Source: Candidatus Methylobacter favarea (GTDB taxonomy: Bacteria; Pseudomonadota; Gammaproteobacteria; Methylococcales; Methylomonadaceae). Taken from it: 39,002 nucleotides of DNA. Made by a program: the position numbers and the translations under genes. The notes beneath the pieces were generated by a model. It searched no databases. It was not told the origin of the DNA and worked only from the letters and a program-made list of their open reading frames with translations. How positions within the stretch are numbered: the first letter of the stretch is position 1; every line of letters begins with the position of its first letter. Below are positions 1 through 8,043 of this stretch, piece by piece. The stretch lies in the NCBI RefSeq assembly GCF_902806695.1, contig NZ_CADCXN010000066.1:1-39002 (forward strand). The letters run 5' to 3'.

Positions 1-51
1 ACTTTTTACTTGTGCCGCATAACACTGTCCATAATGGCAAACTCTGCCTTT

Positions 52-1230
52 TTACAACTTATAAGCTCGTCCTTCCCGCTTGCCGTGGTCAATAAAATGC
101 TTAATTGGATTGACGCCCGAATGAAGTACATCCCTGTTTATCAACAAATAGGCTAGCACATCAAAATCAGCAGGAATGTCCGGATGAGATTTTTCTAAAG
201 TATTCTGAGCGGCGATATACACCGCATCCATTATGGTCTGCTCTGTTTCGTCTTTAATGGTTTTCAGCTTTTCAAGCGACCAATCCAGGACTTGTTTTTC
301 TACATTACCTTTTTGTTTAGGCTCAGTTGTTAGTTTTTGGCACGGGGTTTCTTTTATTGATTCTGTAGGCAAAACTGATACGACAGCTTGGCCATTGAAG
401 AAAGTGTTGTTTACCCAATTGACTTCGGTATTGTAACGATCCAGCAATGAGTCGGCAGTCGTTTTATGGTATGAAACCGGTTCTCCCCGCGCGTTGGGAT
501 CGGCATAAATCAATAATTCAGACACTTCTTTTGAATAGGCCGCACCAAGGGCTTTATTAACAGTGATTAAAACCTCGCGCTCCTCGTTCGTTAAGCTGCG
601 ATTGACCTGCCGCTTCTGATCATCTGCATTAATTTCGAATGCAGCATCAGCGTCGATGCTATTAAAAAATCCCTTAATTAAATTTGCCCGTTCATTATCA
701 AAATGAAGGACTTGTATACTCGATCTGGGTAATACACTCGCCATTATTTGCAGGGCCCTACCATGTTGCCATATTGCCTTTTCAGCCCACTCGTCGAACA
801 ATTCATATCCGCCATGACGCTTAATGATTTGATCATAAGCAGACAGAAAAAACGGAATCACATTGCGCACATAGAAAATCACCTTTAACTTCACGCCGAG
901 CCTCAGTGACGATTCAAGGAGTCTTTTCCAATGATATCCACTAAACTCTGAAAAATACTCGCTTGTACAAATAGCATTATCGCATTGCCCGAAATAACTT
1001 GACACGACGCTGTCAATTTCATCGTCTGTAGTAGTTGCGGCCAACACTAACTCATACATTAACATCCCATTGGCACTGCCAATCTCATAATCATGTTCGA
1101 TATGGAGTCTGTTCTCATAAGCAAAACCCAGACTCTCAAGCCGGGCCGCACTGATTTCAAAAAAATTCTGCAAAGCGCTTGAGCCCGTCTTTGGGCCGCC
1201 TGCATGAATAAATAAGGTTTTATCGGTCAT
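52..1230 (-). CDS. Sulfotransferase-like protein of a surface-polysaccharide operon
   Basis: This 392-residue cytoplasmic protein has a PAPS-binding P-loop near its N-terminus (IHAGGPKTGSSALQ, residues 8-21). Around residues 118-132 is a second motif, FYVRNVIPFFLSAYDQ, which fits the 3'-phosphate-binding R-x7-S-x-Y pattern of sulfotransferases. The last 40 residues (FDVLAYLLINRDVL ... HFIDHGKREGRAYKL) match a short module often appended to polysaccharide glycosyltransferases and sulfotransferases. The likely role is sulfation of a surface glycan, or a related transfer; the acceptor cannot be told. It is the last gene seen in the leftward operon wzt - glycosyltransferase - this gene, 168 bp after the glycosyltransferase stop. 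The ATG at 1230 sits directly before the P-loop strand, as expected. Family assignment is fairly firm and substrate unknown. Confidence 0.75.
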   Translation of the reverse strand: MTDKTLFIHAGGPKTGSSALQNFFEISAARLESLGFAYENRLHIEHDYEIGSANGMLMYELVLAATTTDDEIDSVVSSYFGQCDNAICTSEYFSEFSGYHWKRLLESSLRLGVKLKVIFYVRNVIPFFLSAYDQIIKRHGGYELFDEWAEKAIWQHGRALQIMASVLPRSSIQVLHFDNERANLIKGFFNSIDADAAFEINADDQKRQVNRSLTNEEREVLITVNKALGAAYSKEVSELLIYADPNARGEPVSYHKTTADSLLDRYNTEVNWVNNTFFNGQAVVSVLPTESIKETPCQKLTTEPKQKGNVEKQVLDWSLEKLKTIKDETEQTIMDAVYIAAQNTLEKSHPDIPADFDVLAYLLINRDVLHSGVNPIKHFIDHGKREGRAYKL

Positions 1231-1398
1231 TACAACATTCTCCCGCGGCTTGCTAATGCACGCCGGTAAGGTAAAAAATCAGCAGCGCTCCAGAGTATTC
1301 AGTCATATTTATTTTTACTACTCAGAGCTAGTTATAAGCAAACCGTACAGGTCCCGGCAAAGAAGCTGATTGAGAACCAAACTCTATGTGTGCGAAAT

Positions 1399-4300
1399 TC
1401 ATAAGCTAACTCTTGGCGGCCACGCGTAGGAAAAATGCTCATCATCTAATGTCAGGTTAGGGCTGTAAGCGGGGTCATCCAGTAGTATTTCTCCCCACCC
1501 ATCCTGCATAAAACCCACCTCATTTCTAAAGCGGATGAGCTTCTCCGGCGTATCTTCATTTTTCCGGGACGCAGATTCGTGGTGATTCATCTCCGCATAG
1601 GGCGTCCAGACATTACGGTATCCGGCTTCGCGAACCCGCAAGCAAAAATCAATGTCGTTAAAGGCCACAGCCAACTGCTCGTCCAGTCCGCCAACCTCTT
1701 CAAAAACCTGGCGACGCACTAGAAGACAAGCGGCAGTTACAGCACTTAAGGATTGATGCAAAACAGCACGACCGAAATATCCGGGATTCCCGCGCCCGAT
1801 TTTGTAATGGGCGTGGTTTGCTACTCCCCCTATGCCTAGAAGAACGCCCCCATGTTGCAAAGCTCCATCTGGATACCAAAGCCGCGCGCCTACACATCCA
1901 ATGTCTGAATGTATAGCAAAAGAAACCATTTCCTCTAGCCAATCCGGCGTTAATATTTCAATATCGTTATTCATCAAACAAAGCAATTCGCCGCGAGCCG
2001 CCCGTGCTGCATGGTTATTCAGAGCGGAAAAGTTAAACGGGGATTCGTCCCGCAGAACTCTGAAACGATCGTTGGGCAGACGATCAAAAAATTGCCGCGT
2101 TGCATCCTCAACGCTGCCGTTGTCCATAATAATTACTTCATAGTTTGAGTACGTGGTGCGCTGAATCAGCGAATCTACACACATGCCCAGCAAATCAGCG
2201 CGGTCTCTTGTGGGAATAATAATGCTCACTAATGGCTGTGGCGATGGACAAATAAAGCGCACCCGGTTAAACATTGGGGCTTCTGGTGCCGGCATAACCT
2301 CCGCTGAAATGCCCCTGCGTTGCAGATGTTCTGCCACCGCCTTACGACTGGCATCGACAGCATAGTTTTTTTCACTTACTGCCAAAGCGGTGCTGCCGGC
2401 AATTGCTCGCCAATGATACAGGACATGCGGAATATGTATTATTTGGTTTGGCCCTAATCGTTCAATTACTCTCAACGCCAAATCATAGTCTTGCGACCCC
2501 TCATACCCGACACGAAATCCCCCGAGGCTACGGACAATGTCTGTTCGATAAATGCCAAGGTGGCTAATCATATTTTGCGCTAACAATAATTCGTAATTCA
2601 GAGCGCATTTAAAATAAGGATCATAACGCAGGTTCGATTCATCAATCTTATCCTCATCCGAATAGATTAAACCAACATCAGGATGCCGATTGATCGCTTT
2701 CACCGCCCGGTAAAGGGCATGCTCTGCCAGTAAGTCATCATGATCGAATAGCGCGACGAATTCACCCTGCGCAAGCTCTAATGCGGAATTACTGGAGCGT
2801 GAAATATGACCATTCTGCTTTCGGTAGACAACTTTGATTCGTCCATCTTGTTTGCGATGCTGTTCCAGCAGCTTCCGTACCGTGGGGTCGGTTGAAGCAT
2901 CATCAGCAATACAAAGTTCCCAATTAGAGTAAAGCTGATTACGAACCGATCTAATCGCCTCTTCAAGAAAGGAAATTGGCGGGTTGTAGACAGGCATTAT
3001 CACTGAAATAAGGGGCTGGGCTGTAAAGCCGGCAATTTTCGATTTGATTTTATTTCGATCAATATCTGTCAGGGTGTCATAGCGACGCACCCACTCGCTG
3101 TAATCATTCCGGTCAACCTCTGCTGAAGTCAAATCCGGTCTAATCGTTGAACTGGTAGGCGCGCCCCGGTTGCCGCCGACGAAAAGAATACGCCGCTTTA
3201 CACCACTCCAGCCTTCTCGTGAAAAAACCCGCCCCGCTTTCGCGGCGCTTTCCTTTACCCCGCCTCCAAAGCGAATAATGCGTGGAAGTAAATTAACCAG
3301 GCTGACAATATTTCTTGTTTTTGAAGATGTGTAGCGTATCGGTAAGGTTATCTGCCAAGACGAGCTCGCGCGAATTTCTTCAATGGTTTTTAATGCACCT
3401 GCGTAGCTGACCGTCGTTTGATTGAGGCTATCGATCTCTTCATCTCGTTCAGCCACGGTCTGATTAAGCCGCGCAATTTGGCCCTCTCGCTCGGTCACGG
3501 CCTGGTTTATACTGGCGATCTGTCTATCACGTTCGGCTATTTCTTGTGTCAGCTTGCTGACCAGGGCAGCCAGGCGGTCAGTACTTCTAAGTTCCCGGTC
3601 CGCCAAAGCCTGGTTGAGATTAGCTATCTGTCCGTCTTTATTCTGCACGGCCTGGTTAAGGCTGGTGATCTGTCTGTCACGTTCGGCCATTTCTTGTGTC
3701 AGCTTGCTGACCATGGCCGCCAGGCGGTCAGTACTTCTAAGTCCCCGTTCGGCCAAAGCCTGGTTGAGAGTAGCCATCTGTCCGTCTTTATCCTGCACGG
3801 CCTGGCTGAGAGTAGTGATCTGCTCTTGACACTCAGTTACAGTCTGGTTGAGGCAGACAATCCGGTTGTCACGCTCGGCCACAGCCTGGTGAAAGCTGGG
3901 CATCTGCGCCTTGTACTCAGCCACGGCTTGATCCAGGCTGGTAATCTGACTATCGCGATCGGCCCCGGTCTGGTTAAGCCGGGTGATCTGACTATCACGC
4001 TCGGCCACGGCTTGATGGAGACTGCTGATCTGGCTATCACGTTCGGTCACAGTCTGGTTGAGGCTGGCAATCTGACCGTCCCGCTCGGTCATGGTCTGCT
4101 TGAGATTGGCGATCTGCGCCTGGCACTCAGCCATACCCTGATCGAGGCTGGCGATCTGGCTATCGCGCTCGGCCACGGTCTGGTTGAAGTTGGCGATCTG
4201 ACTGTCTAGCCAGGCCACGGCCTGGTTGAGACTGGCGATCTGCGCCTGGCGATCAGCCACAACCTGGTTGAGATTGGCGGCGTGCTGCTTTAGCTCGTTT

Positions 4301-5004
4301 AACTCAAAACGTTCCAGTTGCCGCGAGCCCAGCGCGGCAAAATACTTGATCAACCGTTGCTTTTCAGGTGAGCCGGGTTGCAGCCATTCCAGCTTCTTGT
4401 CATCGGGCGCATTATTCAGTTGCAGCACGCCAAGCCCGTGCGAGTGCACAAACTCCAGGTTATTGGGGTAACTCGCCTGCAGCTCTTGCCAAAGCTTCCA
4501 TACACCAAAGTTGCGCTCGCGGACATTGGTATCGTGAAACATAACCACAGCGCCAGGGGCCAATTTTGAAAGCCAAGTATCAAAATCATGACGCACCGCT
4601 TCATAGGTGTGCAAACCGTCAATGTGCAATAGCTCTATGGATTCATCGGCAAAATAGCTTACCGCGTCATCAAAAGTCATCCGCAACAAGCGAGAGAAGC
4701 CTGCATAGCGCTCCTGGTGATAGGCGTTAACTTTGCCGAAAATCTGCTCGTCATATTGACCCGCATGTTCATCGCCCTGCCAGGTATCGACGGCATAACA
4801 TTTAGTTGAAAGGCCGGCCTCGACAACGGATTGACAGAATGAAAAATAGGAATTGCCGCTATGCGTGCCAAGCTCAACAAATATAGTTGGCGCGATTTCC
4901 TGAATCACCCACGCCGCAAAAGGCAAGTGGCCAACCCAGGCATTGGGCGATTGAAGCGATTCGGGGGTAAAGGATGCTGCTGTAATTAAACTGTTCTGGT
5001 TCAT
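1399..5004 (-). CDS. Methyltransferase / coiled-coil / double GT2 glycosyltransferase fusion
   Basis: This 1201-residue protein has four parts. Residues 1 to about 215 are a class I SAM methyltransferase of the Methyltransf_24 type, with motif I ELGTHSGNS and HIDGLHTYEAVRHDF. Residues about 238-528 are a long coiled coil of about eighteen 14-residue units, typically QIASLNQTVAERDS. Residues about 665-880 are a first GT2 domain (VIMPVYNPP, DDAST, FDHDD). Residues about 925-1170 are a second GT2 domain (VSIIIPTRDRADL, LMNNDIEIL). It should build, and perhaps cap, a surface glycan in the cytoplasm. It begins 8 bp after wzt, so the two are surely co-transcribed. Methyltransferase plus coiled coil recalls WbdD, the chain terminator and length ruler of E. 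coli O9a, but here it is fused to the glycosyltransferases. Domains are certain; the ruler role is inference. Confidence 0.88.
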   Translation of the reverse strand: MNQNSLITAASFTPESLQSPNAWVGHLPFAAWVIQEIAPTIFVELGTHSGNSYFSFCQSVVEAGLSTKCYAVDTWQGDEHAGQYDEQIFGKVNAYHQERYAGFSRLLRMTFDDAVSYFADESIELLHIDGLHTYEAVRHDFDTWLSKLAPGAVVMFHDTNVRERNFGVWKLWQELQASYPNNLEFVHSHGLGVLQLNNAPDDKKLEWLQPGSPEKQRLIKYFAALGSRQLERFELNELKQHAANLNQVVADRQAQIASLNQAVAWLDSQIANFNQTVAERDSQIASLDQGMAECQAQIANLKQTMTERDGQIASLNQTVTERDSQISSLHQAVAERDSQITRLNQTGADRDSQITSLDQAVAEYKAQMPSFHQAVAERDNRIVCLNQTVTECQEQITTLSQAVQDKDGQMATLNQALAERGLRSTDRLAAMVSKLTQEMAERDRQITSLNQAVQNKDGQIANLNQALADRELRSTDRLAALVSKLTQEIAERDRQIASINQAVTEREGQIARLNQTVAERDEEIDSLNQTTVSYAGALKTIEEIRASSSWQITLPIRYTSSKTRNIVSLVNLLPRIIRFGGGVKESAAKAGRVFSREGWSGVKRRILFVGGNRGAPTSSTIRPDLTSAEVDRNDYSEWVRRYDTLTDIDRNKIKSKIAGFTAQPLISVIMPVYNPPISFLEEAIRSVRNQLYSNWELCIADDASTDPTVRKLLEQHRKQDGRIKVVYRKQNGHISRSSNSALELAQGEFVALFDHDDLLAEHALYRAVKAINRHPDVGLIYSDEDKIDESNLRYDPYFKCALNYELLLAQNMISHLGIYRTDIVRSLGGFRVGYEGSQDYDLALRVIERLGPNQIIHIPHVLYHWRAIAGSTALAVSEKNYAVDASRKAVAEHLQRRGISAEVMPAPEAPMFNRVRFICPSPQPLVSIIIPTRDRADLLGMCVDSLIQRTTYSNYEVIIMDNGSVEDATRQFFDRLPNDRFRVLRDESPFNFSALNNHAARAARGELLCLMNNDIEILTPDWLEEMVSFAIHSDIGCVGARLWYPDGALQHGGVLLGIGGVANHAHYKIGRGNPGYFGRAVLHQSLSAVTAACLLVRRQVFEEVGGLDEQLAVAFNDIDFCLRVREAGYRNVWTPYAEMNHHESASRKNEDTPEKLIRFRNEVGFMQDGWGEILLDDPAYSPNLTLDDEHFSYAWPPRVSL
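3412..4290 (-). repeat. 42-bp coding repeats of the coiled coil
   Basis: About eighteen imperfect 42-bp units, each coding 14 residues (consensus like LNQAVAERDSQIAS), run in frame through the coiled-coil part of the glycosyltransferase. Two units carry an extra 22 residues starting STDRLAA. The unit is two heptads long, so gain or loss of copies keeps both the reading frame and the helix register. Confidence 0.9.
3541..3840 (-). repeat. 150-bp near-identical tandem duplication inside the coiled coil
   Basis: Positions 3541-3690 and 3691-3840 are two adjacent copies of a 150-bp unit (50 codons). Both start with ttcttgtgtcagcttgctga and share caggcggtcagtacttctaa. The copies are much closer to each other than the general 42-bp units are, which points to a more recent in-frame duplication. 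Confidence 0.88.
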
Positions 5005-5012
5005 AACCTTGT

Positions 5013-6362
5013 TTATAAAGATTGTAGCTTTACTTCAAGCATTGGAATTCCTATCAGACCTGATGCGACGCTGCTCGATTCTGATTTAAACAAAACGGCA
5101 TCGTGTATCCAATGCTGCTGCTCGTGTATTTCCTGGGTGCCGTTGGCTATGGCAATCGTGATGCTATATTCGCCAGAGGGAAGCAACGGCATATAGAAAA
5201 CAAAGTCCGCTTGAAGCTCTTTACCTTCCTCACAAAGAACGGGCTGTTCTCGGTAAGTTAAGAACGTGTTGTCCCCAAACAAAGCTTGCCCGAGACGATC
5301 TTTGACATAAAAACCGATGATAGGGGAATCGAGGTCTTGATAGGTGTGGACAATCACCCGCAATGTGACTTTTTCTCCGCCCACAATCCAGGCCAGCGGA
5401 TGTTCATTTTCATCCAGAAGACGAACATCGTGAATTTGCGCACCACCCTTGCCAAAGGATGCCGCGTCCGGGTCGAATTTAAATATCTGCAAATCATTGC
5501 GCAAATTACTGGTGTTAATGAACTCGAGCCGCTGATCTTTAAGTGGAAGTGAATCGTCTGTTTTTTTGAAGGCTTTAAGCCTGGTTGTGCTGCTCTTGCC
5601 TTGCTGCGCTTCGTAAAACGCCTCAAGGTAAAGTTCACACACCTGCTTGGGCGCGCCTTCCTGCAACACCTGCCCCTTCTCAAGCCACACGGCATGGTTG
5701 CACATGCTTTTAATGCTATCTGTGCTATGGCTTACAAACAGCACTGTTCCGGTTTTCATAAAAGTACGCAAAAAACGCATGCACTTTTGGGTAAAGAACG
5801 CATCGCCTACGGCCAGCGCCTCATCAATCACTAGTATATCCGCATCCACATGAGCGATAACGGCAAAAGCCAAGCGAACTGTCATTCCACTCGAATAGAC
5901 TTTGGTAGGCTGGTCAATAAACTCGCCAATGTCGGCAAAAGCGGCGATGTCATTAAACCGGGCAGCAATTTGAGCATGGCTTAACCCCAGCACAGCGCCG
6001 TTCATGTACACGTTTTCCCTGCCGGTAAATTCGGGATTGAAGCCGGAGCCAAGTTCCAGCAGGGCGGCGATGCGGCCAGTGGTTTGCACGCTGCCGCTGG
6101 TGGGGTTAAGGGTGCCGCAGATCATTTGCAAAAGAGTGGATTTGCCCGAGCCGTTGCGCCCGATAATGCCGACGGTTTGGCCTTTTTTAACTTCAAACGA
6201 GACGTCTTTCAGCGCCCAGAATTCGCGGAAATATTGCCTGGGCTTTTGCAGGGACAAGCGCTGCAAACGGGGCGCGACAAACTGCTTGAGCCGGTCGCGC
6301 GGGTTGTCATAAATCTGATAGCACTTGCTGAGGTTGCTTACGCGGATGGCGATGTCTGTCAT
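5013..6362 (-). CDS. wzt: Wzt-type polysaccharide ABC exporter ATPase
   Basis: This 449-residue ATPase would power export of a lipid-linked O-antigen or similar glycan across the inner membrane. Visible motifs are Walker A GRNGSGKST (68-76), the variant signature SSGM (157-160) typical of Wzt/TagH-like ATPases, Walker B ILVIDE (176-181) and the switch His212 in SHSTD. From about residue 290 to the end is a beta-rich extension of the Wzt C-terminal type, which in known systems recognises the modified end of the glycan. The glycosyltransferase follows after 8 bp. The partner permease Wzm is usually the gene just upstream, but here a toxin-antitoxin pair occupies that place, and a degenerate copy of this gene's first 14 codons lies beyond it. 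The permease must be elsewhere or lost. Confidence 0.9.
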   Translation of the reverse strand: MTDIAIRVSNLSKCYQIYDNPRDRLKQFVAPRLQRLSLQKPRQYFREFWALKDVSFEVKKGQTVGIIGRNGSGKSTLLQMICGTLNPTSGSVQTTGRIAALLELGSGFNPEFTGRENVYMNGAVLGLSHAQIAARFNDIAAFADIGEFIDQPTKVYSSGMTVRLAFAVIAHVDADILVIDEALAVGDAFFTQKCMRFLRTFMKTGTVLFVSHSTDSIKSMCNHAVWLEKGQVLQEGAPKQVCELYLEAFYEAQQGKSSTTRLKAFKKTDDSLPLKDQRLEFINTSNLRNDLQIFKFDPDAASFGKGGAQIHDVRLLDENEHPLAWIVGGEKVTLRVIVHTYQDLDSPIIGFYVKDRLGQALFGDNTFLTYREQPVLCEEGKELQADFVFYMPLLPSGEYSITIAIANGTQEIHEQQHWIHDAVLFKSESSSVASGLIGIPMLEVKLQSL

Positions 6363-6382
6363 GGTTTGCCTGCTTTAAATAT

Positions 6383-6919
6383 TTACCGTATCTGCCGCAG
6401 CGCGGCCAGGAATTCCGGTTCGAATTCCCTGGATGCCGGGCCAATATCAAGATTGCTTTTACACCGTTCAAGAAAACGCTCCGCTGTAAAAAAAAGCATG
6501 GGCTCAAGTTCATGCAAGGTATTGAAATGCTCTGCGAGGCTCGAGTATTCCGTTTCGTAATCATGAGCCGCAAGGTTGCGGGCGGCGCGGCATAATTGCC
6601 ATGTAGCCACGGAATCAATAACCCCGATTTTTTCGTAAAATATCAGGACTTTTAGAAAAGTCTCGGCCTGCTCTCCTTGCAGCATGAGCGCGTGCCGCAT
6701 GGCGGCGCCCAAGGTATCTTGCAGTTTTGCAAAGCGCTCATTGATCGCCGCTAAAGATTCAAACAGGGATTGATCTTTCTTTTTCTGGATAAACATGTCA
6801 GGCAACAGCGGCCATGCAATTTTCCTGTCGGAAGCATCGAGGAAAAATGCGCATCGCTGTATTGCTTCCAGCAGGGAAGCAAGGTGCTGTTGCTCCTCAG
6901 CTAAAATATCTTTGGTCAT
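6383..6919 (-). CDS. HepT-like HEPN ribonuclease toxin
   Basis: This protein is 178 residues from the ATG at 6919, which overlaps the mntA stop in a four-base ATGA. An in-frame TTG at 6931 exists but abuts GGAGG too closely. The HEPN active-site motif R-x4-H-x-Y is visible as RNLAAHDY (Arg114, His119, Tyr121), in the usual place on the last core helix. HEPN toxins of this type cleave RNA, and the partner MntA neutralises HepT by adding AMP to the motif tyrosine (type VII toxin-antitoxin). It is longer than the usual HepT of about 130-150 residues, so it could be a diverged HEPN protein of the nucleotidyltransferase-substrate-binding kind. The gene starts the leftward run into wzt, only 20 bp from it. 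Confidence 0.72.
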   Translation of the reverse strand: MTKDILAEEQQHLASLLEAIQRCAFFLDASDRKIAWPLLPDMFIQKKKDQSLFESLAAINERFAKLQDTLGAAMRHALMLQGEQAETFLKVLIFYEKIGVIDSVATWQLCRAARNLAAHDYETEYSSLAEHFNTLHELEPMLFFTAERFLERCKSNLDIGPASREFEPEFLAALRQIR

Positions 6920-7224
6920 GTAGATTGGCAATCCTCCAGATTAATGGCTTTTGCCATGGCAATACGTTGAAACGCTGTTGTCTGTGCTCCTCGTTCTATC
7001 GCCACTACGTCGACAGGCAGAGAGAGTAAATTTTCCAGCTCCATTTTGATGTGCGCCCGCTCAAGCAGGGACAAGCGCTTTTCGTTTTCCACCAGGATAT
7101 CGACGTCGCCGCCTTTGGCCGCATCATCCAGACGTGATCCAAAAAGAAAAACTCTCGCCTGTGCGCCTAATTGCCTGCGCACGGTCGCAGCGATAAGCCG
7201 GCTCTGCGCTGGAGTCAAGCGCAT
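6916..7224 (-). CDS. MntA-like minimal nucleotidyltransferase antitoxin
   Basis: This 102-residue protein has the DNA polymerase beta superfamily core: FGSRLDDAAKGGDVDI gives GS-x9-D-x-D, and a third acidic residue sits in PVDVVAIE. That is the standard minimal nucleotidyltransferase (MNT) arrangement. Together with the overlapping HEPN gene it forms the familiar MntA-HepT pair, in which MntA AMPylates and silences HepT. The order here is antitoxin first, with the ATGA overlap suggesting translational coupling. No good Shine-Dalgarno is visible before the ATG at 7224. The pair sits between wzt and a degenerate wzt start, so it probably arrived by insertion. The family is clear; activity is inferred. 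Confidence 0.8.
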   Translation of the reverse strand: MRLTPAQSRLIAATVRRQLGAQARVFLFGSRLDDAAKGGDVDILVENEKRLSLLERAHIKMELENLLSLPVDVVAIERGAQTTAFQRIAMAKAINLEDCQST

Positions 7225-7304
7225 GGTTATTGTTCGGTCATCGGTTGCAAACTCGGCATAACTTGCTGCCTAAGGCGCCCCTGACGGGCGTGGAAATTAG
7301 AATG

Positions 7305-7346
7305 GCATTGGCTGAGGCTGTTTGCGCGGATGGCGATGTCGGTCAT
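7305..7346 (-). pseudogene. Remnant of a second wzt 5' end
   Basis: Read leftward from the ATG at 7346, this gives MTDIAIRANSLSQC, against MTDIAIRVSNLSKC at the start of the intact wzt. At DNA level 36 of 42 bases match positions 6321-6362. The similarity stops after codon 14 and the frame carries no ABC domain. It looks like the stub of a duplicated or displaced ABC ATPase gene left at the border of the toxin-antitoxin insertion. Confidence 0.75.
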
Positions 7347-8043
7347 TGTGTTATTGCAATTTTGTTGCAGCATTACTGAGTTCGGCTAACGATAGCCGTT
7401 ATTTCATCAATCTGTGAAGTGCAGGGCTAGTGTGTGCAAGGGTCAGGGTAACGTCCCGCACCGGTTCCTTAACGATTAGGTCAATCTGCAAACCAGCAGT
7501 TTTTTCCCTGCGAGGTTGCGGCACACGGAGTATAGGAGTTGCAATTTTCCCGAGTCTTACTAAATAAATCAACCTTATTCTCTCTTGCCGGCATTGTTTT
7601 AACCCTGTCAGGGTAGCAAAATTTACCGGATGTTTGGGATTTATTTAATTTGTCCAGGTGTTGTTTGCTGTTCAAAAGTTGCCTTGATCAGCAAGAATTT
7701 TCCCTCAGGCGCCGATTCTGCTAGGCAGTCGGGGTTCACGTCAGGCTCTCTTGCCTGACGCCCTTCGGGTCAATGCAAATCCGTTCCAGGCGTATTTGTG
7801 CCGGACTAACTCATCGGGAAGAAGGATGTGCGCAGCACGGAGCGAAGCCCGAACCGCAAGGAGGAAGTGAGCAATTAAGGTACAGGGATAAGGAACGCGA
7901 AAGCCATTTGCGGCTTTCGAATCCTGAAGGTCAAGGCGCCTGCAAAAAATGAAACTTCGCGGCTTTCCCTGGCGCGGATGGGGCGGTGCTCAGGCCCCAT
8001 CCCCATCATTGGCTTCATCCCCAAGGGGATGTTTTCTTATTGC
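7347..8043. other. 697-bp non-coding stretch with several hairpins
   Basis: No convincing gene is seen. A 64-codon leftward frame at 7481-7675 has no start context and no recognisable family. The stretch holds perfect inverted repeats at 7383-7398 (cggcta/tagccg), 7740-7759 (gtcaggc/gcctgac, six-base loop) and 7898-7919 (cgaaagcc/ggctttcg, six-base loop). The part from about 7690 to 7990 has the look of a structured intergenic repeat element, but I cannot confirm other copies from this window. Confidence 0.5.
8016..8036 (+). terminator. Hairpin with T-tract
   Basis: The perfect stem catcccc/ggggatg (8016-8031, two-base loop) is followed by ttttc on the plus strand. By T-tract position it would stop rightward transcription. 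It could also mark the 3' end of the leftward secreted-protein gene, but no T-tract follows it on that strand. Confidence 0.45.

Noticed and set aside
3418-4209. A 263-codon open frame on the plus strand
   Set aside because: It is antisense to the coiled-coil repeats. The repeats have no stops in this frame either, which makes a long but repetitive shadow.
3412-4290. CRISPR-like or non-coding minisatellite array
   Set aside because: Units are contiguous, have no spacers, and encode regular heptads within a real gene.
7481-7675. A 64-codon leftward frame in the gap
   Set aside because: There is no ribosome-binding site, no family resemblance and an unlikely composition.
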